A stretch of 64,000 nt of DNA from the NCBI GenBank assembly GCA_963818505.1, contig CAWFSJ010000007.1, forward strand, positions 186,001-250,000, written 5' to 3'. Source of the stretch: JADKAV01 sp963818505. GTDB taxonomy: Bacteria; Actinomycetota; Actinomycetes; S36-B12; UBA10799. Made by a program: the position numbers and the translations under genes. Below are positions 60,279 through 64,000 of this stretch, in pieces (the stretch's first letter is position 1; the number at the start of each line of letters is the position of its first letter). Below the pieces are notes generated by a model, which had not been told where the DNA came from, did no database searches, and saw nothing but the letters and a program-made list of their open reading frames with translations.

Positions 60279-61516
60279 AGGGACTCCTTGAACACGTGCG
60301 CCAGGTCAGTGGCCGAGACCTCCAGCGGTGCCAGAGCCAGCAGTCGCCGTTGGGCAATCGCGCCCTCCACGAGGTCCGGGATGTCCGCGGCGGTGTACCC
60401 GACTGCCTGCAGGCCGGCCGGCATCCCGACCGCGTTCATGATCTCGCGCAAGGTCGATGGCAGGTCGTCGCCGCCCAACAGATTCGCGGCCCGGGTGTGA
60501 CGGTCCGGCGATGCGTCGTGGGTCAAGCCGAAGGCCGCGGGCGCAGTCAGACAGACAGCCATGCCGTGTGGGATCAGTGGCTGGTCCTGCGGGTAGTCCG
60601 CAGGTCTGTAGTCGCGTACCCGCCCAGCGATCGGATAGGCGTTGGCGTGCGGGATGTGCACCCCGGCATTGCCGAAACCCATTCCCGCAAGCGTCGCCGC
60701 CAGAGCCATCTTCGCCCGGGCTTGTGCATCCCCTTGCCGAACCGCCGGGATGAAAGCCTCAGCCATCAGCGTCAGGGCGCGTTCGGCCCACATGTCGGAG
60801 ATCGGGTTCGCGCCGCAGTAGGGGACACGCTGATCACCGGTCTTGGCCTCGAAGGCCGTGTAGGGCCGTGCCGTGTACGACTCAAGCGCGTGACACAGGA
60901 TGTCCAAGCCCGCGCATGCGGTCACCATCCTCGGCTGGCTCATCGTCAGATCCGGATCGACGATGGCAAGGGTCGGGCGCAGACGGGCGTGGCTGATCCC
61001 CGTCTTCACGTGCCGGTCCAAGACATCCAGTACGCAGATGGTCGTGCTCTCCGAACCCGTGCCAGTGGTGGTGGGCACGGCGATCAAGGGCTTCAATGGC
61101 TGTTCCGGAGTGCGGCCGCCGCCGATGGGAGCGTTGACGTAGTCCAGCAGGTCGCCGGGGTTGGTGAACATGAGGTTGGCCGCCTTGGCCGTGTCGATGC
61201 TGGAACCGCCACCCACGGCGACGAATGCATCCCAGCGGCCCATTCTGCGCACGTAGTCTGCGACGCGCTGCAGGCTGACATCGGTCGGCTCGATGTGGGT
61301 GTCATCCCAGATGACCACTTGGCAGCCAACCGCATCGATCACGCGCTGCACGGCACCGGTAGCTGCCACCCCCGGATCCGTGACGATCAACACCCGCTTG
61401 GCGTCGCGCAGGTGGAATGCGATGTCGCGGATGGCGCCAGGGCCGTAGACCAAGGTCGGAGCGGCGTACGTGAACACCGTCTCGGGCTGGGTGGGTGTCG
61501 ACAGCGGTTCAGGCAT
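60275..61516 (-). CDS. Iron-containing alcohol dehydrogenase (hydroxyacid-oxoacid transhydrogenase-like)
   Basis: A 413-residue type III dehydrogenase: VAVGGGSSIDTAKAANL (NAD(P) site), VPTTTGTGSEST, and the metal ligands in DILCHALES and the later PHANAYP (His pair), PHG. The overall length and motifs resemble ADHFE1/HOT, which couples gamma-hydroxybutyrate oxidation with 2-oxoglutarate reduction. ATG 61516 is 6 nt after TAGCAT, consistent with a leaderless message. First gene of a two-gene operon with the thioesterase. Confidence 0.88.
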   Translation of the reverse strand: MPEPLSTPTQPETVFTYAAPTLVYGPGAIRDIAFHLRDAKRVLIVTDPGVAATGAVQRVIDAVGCQVVIWDDTHIEPTDVSLQRVADYVRRMGRWDAFVAVGGGSSIDTAKAANLMFTNPGDLLDYVNAPIGGGRTPEQPLKPLIAVPTTTGTGSESTTICVLDVLDRHVKTGISHARLRPTLAIVDPDLTMSQPRMVTACAGLDILCHALESYTARPYTAFEAKTGDQRVPYCGANPISDMWAERALTLMAEAFIPAVRQGDAQARAKMALAATLAGMGFGNAGVHIPHANAYPIAGRVRDYRPADYPQDQPLIPHGMAVCLTAPAAFGLTHDASPDRHTRAANLLGGDDLPSTLREIMNAVGMPAGLQAVGYTAADIPDLVEGAIAQRRLLALAPLEVSATDLAHVFKESL

Positions 61517-61566
61517 CGCCCAATGCTAGATCGCCCAACGCGGTGCAGGCAGGCAGTTCCGGGGTT

Positions 61567-61935
61567 TCACCACGACGCCGCATCGAGCAGTGAACTCAAT
61601 GCGTCTTCGCCGCCGGTCGCGTACGCCAGCCAGTCCTCGCTGGTCTGGGCCAGGCGTTGCGCGGGAGAATGGCGCCATGCGTCACGGGCTTGAGCGATCG
61701 CTGCCAGCAGCGCGGACTCCTCCGCGCTCGCAACGGTGTTCAAGAGCACACGACGCAGATCGGCCATCGCCGATGCGGCGCCCTCGTCGTACTTGAGCGC
61801 GGGAACGGACGCACCCGCACGCGAGATCGTGCACAGTCCCTTGCTGCCCACCTCGGCCTCCATGCGCATCAGCGCCTGTGTTCGCCGCTGTTCGACGGTT
61901 GCCAGTAGCGTGGCGTGCGGGGTTGCGGCGGTCAC
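61567..61935 (-). CDS. Small hypothetical protein (122 aa)
   Basis: A GTG-initiated helical, soluble 122-residue protein, Ala-rich, with one Cys near residue 34 and two Trp. No recognisable domain or signal. Upstream, GACAAT lies 6 nt before the GTG, possibly a weak -10 box. It lies between the alcohol dehydrogenase and HMG-CoA reductase genes on the same strand, so it may be co-transcribed with HMG-CoA reductase (28 bp gap). Confidence 0.65.
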   Translation of the reverse strand: MTAATPHATLLATVEQRRTQALMRMEAEVGSKGLCTISRAGASVPALKYDEGAASAMADLRRVLLNTVASAEESALLAAIAQARDAWRHSPAQRLAQTSEDWLAYATGGEDALSSLLDAASW

Positions 61936-61963
61936 TTCTCAATTGTCACCCGAGTCTGCGCGT

Positions 61964-63139
61964 TCAGCTCCTGTTGCGGCCCAACCGTTCGTGGCTGGTC
62001 ACCCAATCCCCGGCCAGAACCGCGCTGGCAAGTGAGACCTCGCCGGCCAGGACGACCGCGGCGCAGATCTCGGCCAGCGCATTGACCCTGCCCTGGCCGT
62101 AGCAGCCCAGCAGTTCCAGGCATTCTCGTTGGGTGGGCAGCCCTGTACCTCCGCCCACGGTGGCCACGATGAGGGCGGGCAGGGTGATCGACCAGTAGTA
62201 ATCGCCAGTCTCGGTGACCTGTGAATAGGTGATTGCCGTGTGCGACTCGGCAACGTTGGCAGCGTCCTGCCCTGTGGCGATGAACAACGCGGCCAACCCG
62301 TTGGCGGCATGTGCGCCGAAGTTGGCGCTGCCGGCGAGAACTCCGCCGGCTTGACTGACTTGGCGCATCGTGAACAACTGCGCCGGCGTCACACCCATCT
62401 GCTCCTCAAGCAGACCCGCGGGCAGGATCGCCTCGGCCACCACTCGTTTGCCACGTCCCCGCAGCACGTTGATCTGGGAGTGCTTCTTGTCAGTGTCGAT
62501 GGCCCCGGACAAGACGTACCGAGGAGTCGCCGGATGGTTGGCCCGGATCCATTCGCAGGCCGCATGAGTGGCCCGGCCGACCATGTTCTGGCCGGCCGCG
62601 TCGCCGGTCGTGTAGTCGAAGCGCAAGTAGAGCAACGGACCTACGTGGTACTGCTCGATCTCGATCAACTGCCCGACTGATGTGGTGCTCTGCGCAACGG
62701 TCCGAATGGCGTCGAGGTTGTTCCGGATCCAGTTCGCCAACTCCCGGGCCGCGCGGGCATCCTCGAGTAAGAACACCGGTGCCCGCTGCATCCTGTCGTC
62801 AACGACCGTGGTCTTGACGCCGCCGGCCTGGGTGAGCAGGCGCATGCCCCGGTTGTAGCTGGCGACGAGTGTGCCCTCGGTGGTCGCCATGGGAACGTAG
62901 TAATCCCCTTCGGCATGCTCCCCGTCGATCCGCAATGGCCCGGCCAGGCCTATGGGCACCTGGGCGACGCCGATGAAGTTCTCGATGTTGCCCGGCAGCA
63001 CCGTGGGGTCGAACGAGAACGACCCGACGTGCGTCAAGTCGGCACCGGTCTGTTCCTGGGCGAATTCCCGCCGCCGCTGCGCCTGTTCGACGGTGTAGTC
63101 GTTGTCGGGGTCGCGGGGTACAGGTTCTCTGGTGCTCAC
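61964..63139 (-). CDS. Hydroxymethylglutaryl-CoA reductase, class I
   Basis: A 391-residue enzyme of the class I type. MATTEGTLVAS (Glu88), DTDKKHSQIN with the catalytic Lys, DAAGQNMVGRAT (Asp region), GGGTGLPTQ and the C-terminal VTSHERLGRN (His383) give the full catalytic set, NADPH-specific in most relatives. It makes mevalonate from HMG-CoA. TACGCT lies 6 nt before GTG 63139; the preceding 48 residues of the open frame have no family match. A mevalonate pathway is uncommon in actinobacteria, which makes this gene notable. Confidence 0.92.
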   Translation of the reverse strand: MSTREPVPRDPDNDYTVEQAQRRREFAQEQTGADLTHVGSFSFDPTVLPGNIENFIGVAQVPIGLAGPLRIDGEHAEGDYYVPMATTEGTLVASYNRGMRLLTQAGGVKTTVVDDRMQRAPVFLLEDARAARELANWIRNNLDAIRTVAQSTTSVGQLIEIEQYHVGPLLYLRFDYTTGDAAGQNMVGRATHAACEWIRANHPATPRYVLSGAIDTDKKHSQINVLRGRGKRVVAEAILPAGLLEEQMGVTPAQLFTMRQVSQAGGVLAGSANFGAHAANGLAALFIATGQDAANVAESHTAITYSQVTETGDYYWSITLPALIVATVGGGTGLPTQRECLELLGCYGQGRVNALAEICAAVVLAGEVSLASAVLAGDWVTSHERLGRNRS

Positions 63140-63227
63140 CCGACGAGCGTAACTGCGGTCAACCGCGACGTTCTGCCTGTTTCGGACCCTCGCTCGCGGG
63201 ATGCTTGACGTAAGTGGAGGAGGGGCC

Positions 63228-63851
63228 ATGAACAACCCGGAGGCGACGCAGCAGGCGCTGGACATTCTGCGAATCGGCGACAACTACCAGTGGTACGTGA
63301 TCCCGATGCTGGCGCTGGTGATCTACGTCTATGCCAACGAATACGCCCAGCGGAACTGGAAGCCGATCGCCGCGGGCTTGGCGCTCTACGGCGTGCATTG
63401 GTTTTACGAGATCGCCAATGCGCTGATCCAGCACTTCAGCGGCCACGCGTTGTGGACGGTGCCGGAGGGCACGGCCTTCCTGCTGCTGGTCGGGGTCGGC
63501 GTGGAGTTGAGCCTGATGTTCGCCATCGCGGGCTTGGTGATGAGCAAGTTCCTGCCCGCTGATCCGGCGATGAAGATCCTGGGGATCCCCAACCGGTGGG
63601 TCTTCGCTGTCGGCAACGCGGCCTTCTTCGCGATCTTCGAGATCTTCCTGGCGATGACGCCGACGTTCGTGTGGGTGTACCCGTGGTGGGGCGCCTTCCC
63701 CGTGTTCGTGCTGGTCTACATCCCGTTCTTCCTGGCCGCGTTCCTGGTCCACGACATGCCTGCGCGCCGACAGGTTCGCGTCATCGGCACGATCTTCGCG
63801 ATTGACGCCCTCATGTTGGCGGTGTTCGCCGGACTGCTGGGCTGGATCTGA
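63228..63851 (+). CDS. Seven-helix membrane protein, unknown
   Basis: A 207-residue polytopic protein with about seven hydrophobic helices. MNNPEATQQALDILRIGDNYQWYVIP starts the chain; conserved aromatic and charged residues occur inside helices (WFYEIANALIQHF, EGTAFLLLVGVGVEL). GGAGGAGG sits before the ATG. I do not recognise the family. It is divergent from the HMG-CoA reductase gene (88 bp between) and convergent with the permease. Confidence 0.75.
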   Translation: MNNPEATQQALDILRIGDNYQWYVIPMLALVIYVYANEYAQRNWKPIAAGLALYGVHWFYEIANALIQHFSGHALWTVPEGTAFLLLVGVGVELSLMFAIAGLVMSKFLPADPAMKILGIPNRWVFAVGNAAFFAIFEIFLAMTPTFVWVYPWWGAFPVFVLVYIPFFLAAFLVHDMPARRQVRVIGTIFAIDALMLAVFAGLLGWI

Positions 63852-63855
63852 GGCG

Positions 63856-64000
63856 TCAGAACGGCCAGACGACAGGCACCCAGAAGATGCCGACGATCCC
63901 GAACAGCACCACGAGGGGTAACCCCAGTCGCCAGTAGTCCCCGAAGCGGTAGCCGGCCGGTCCCATGACCATCATGTTCGCGGGCGTAGCCACCGGGGTC
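63856..64000 (-). CDS. SLC13-type permease, C-terminal end (partial)
   Basis: Only the last 48 codons are in the window. The frame reads TPVATPANMMVMGPAGYRFG, then DYWRLGLPLVVLFGIVGIFW and a stop. This is the conserved end of divalent-anion:sodium symporter-type (SLC13/ArsB-like) permeases. The rest lies outside the window. Confidence 0.8.
   Translation of the reverse strand, partial: TPVATPANMMVMGPAGYRFGDYWRLGLPLVVLFGIVGIFWVPVVWPF

Noticed and set aside
61943..61951. TTGTCACCC near the end of the HMG-CoA reductase gene
   Set aside because: No plus-strand gene begins downstream and the motif is incomplete.

Overview
The window is a high-GC, gene-dense bacterial chromosome segment with many 4-bp ATGA/GTGA overlaps, frequent GTG starts, apparent leaderless starts (a TAnnnT box 6-7 nt before the start codon), a DUF222/HNH (13E12-type) nuclease, PafBC-like promoter motifs, an EF-G2-like paralogue and NlpC/P60 walls genes. 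These point to an actinobacterium (Actinomycetes); I cannot name the genus. I see no rRNA, tRNA, IS transposase, prophage or CRISPR array.

Layout. 1-4.1 kb: the 3' part of an acyl-AMP ligase/carrier/acyltransferase fusion, an FmdB zinc ribbon, and a MarR-controlled pair of NmrA/SDR genes. 4.1-11.1 kb: PI-PLC-like secreted enzyme, BASS transporter plus acyl-CoA ligase, an unrecognised 511-aa protein and a FAD disulfide oxidoreductase. 11.2-29.3 kb: the most unusual part. A tightly coupled nine-gene operon (coiled-coil protein, membrane proteins, OmpA-like lipoprotein, DUF1524-type HNH nuclease), an ADP-ribosylglycohydrolase fused to a tyrosine phosphatase, a TetR-ACT-GNAT-histone-tail fusion, a NERD nuclease-helicase, a vWA protein, the DUF222/HNH protein, and SbcD-SbcC. 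Five of these transcription units, and a possible small RNA at 4.0 kb, are preceded by the same two-part motif, TTGTCA(C/T)ACCC and a (T/C)AnnnT-like box. It resembles the mycobacterial RecA-independent DNA-damage promoter (TTGTCRGTG-N8-TAnnnT, PafBC). I infer a DNA-damage regulon in which repair (SbcCD), nucleases, ADP-ribose removal and an envelope-spanning complex are co-expressed.

29.3-38.9 kb: two NlpC/P60-like secreted proteins, the second behind a clear c-di-AMP (ydaO-yuaA) riboswitch; a Vps62-like protein, FAD monooxygenase, PadR regulator, membrane proteins, YciO and DedA. 38.9-42.1 kb: a five-gene electron-transfer operon (ferredoxin, NuoF-like, ferric-reductase-like, ApbE, small membrane protein). 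42.2-50.8 kb: PhzF, D-Ala-D-Ala carboxypeptidase, acyl-CoA synthetase, EF-G2-like protein, YbjQ, secreted SGNH hydrolase. 50.9-54.1 kb: two opine-type dehydrogenases facing each other and another SGNH hydrolase. 54.1-61.5 kb: lipid-type catabolic genes under a TetR regulator (two SDRs, acyl-CoA dehydrogenase, thioesterase, iron alcohol dehydrogenase). One secreted-protein gene sits inside this block as an apparent cassette, flanked by identical 92-bp repeats. 61.5-64 kb: small protein, class I HMG-CoA reductase, membrane protein and the end of an SLC13-type permease.

All calls are from reading translations and DNA motifs by eye; no database search was done.
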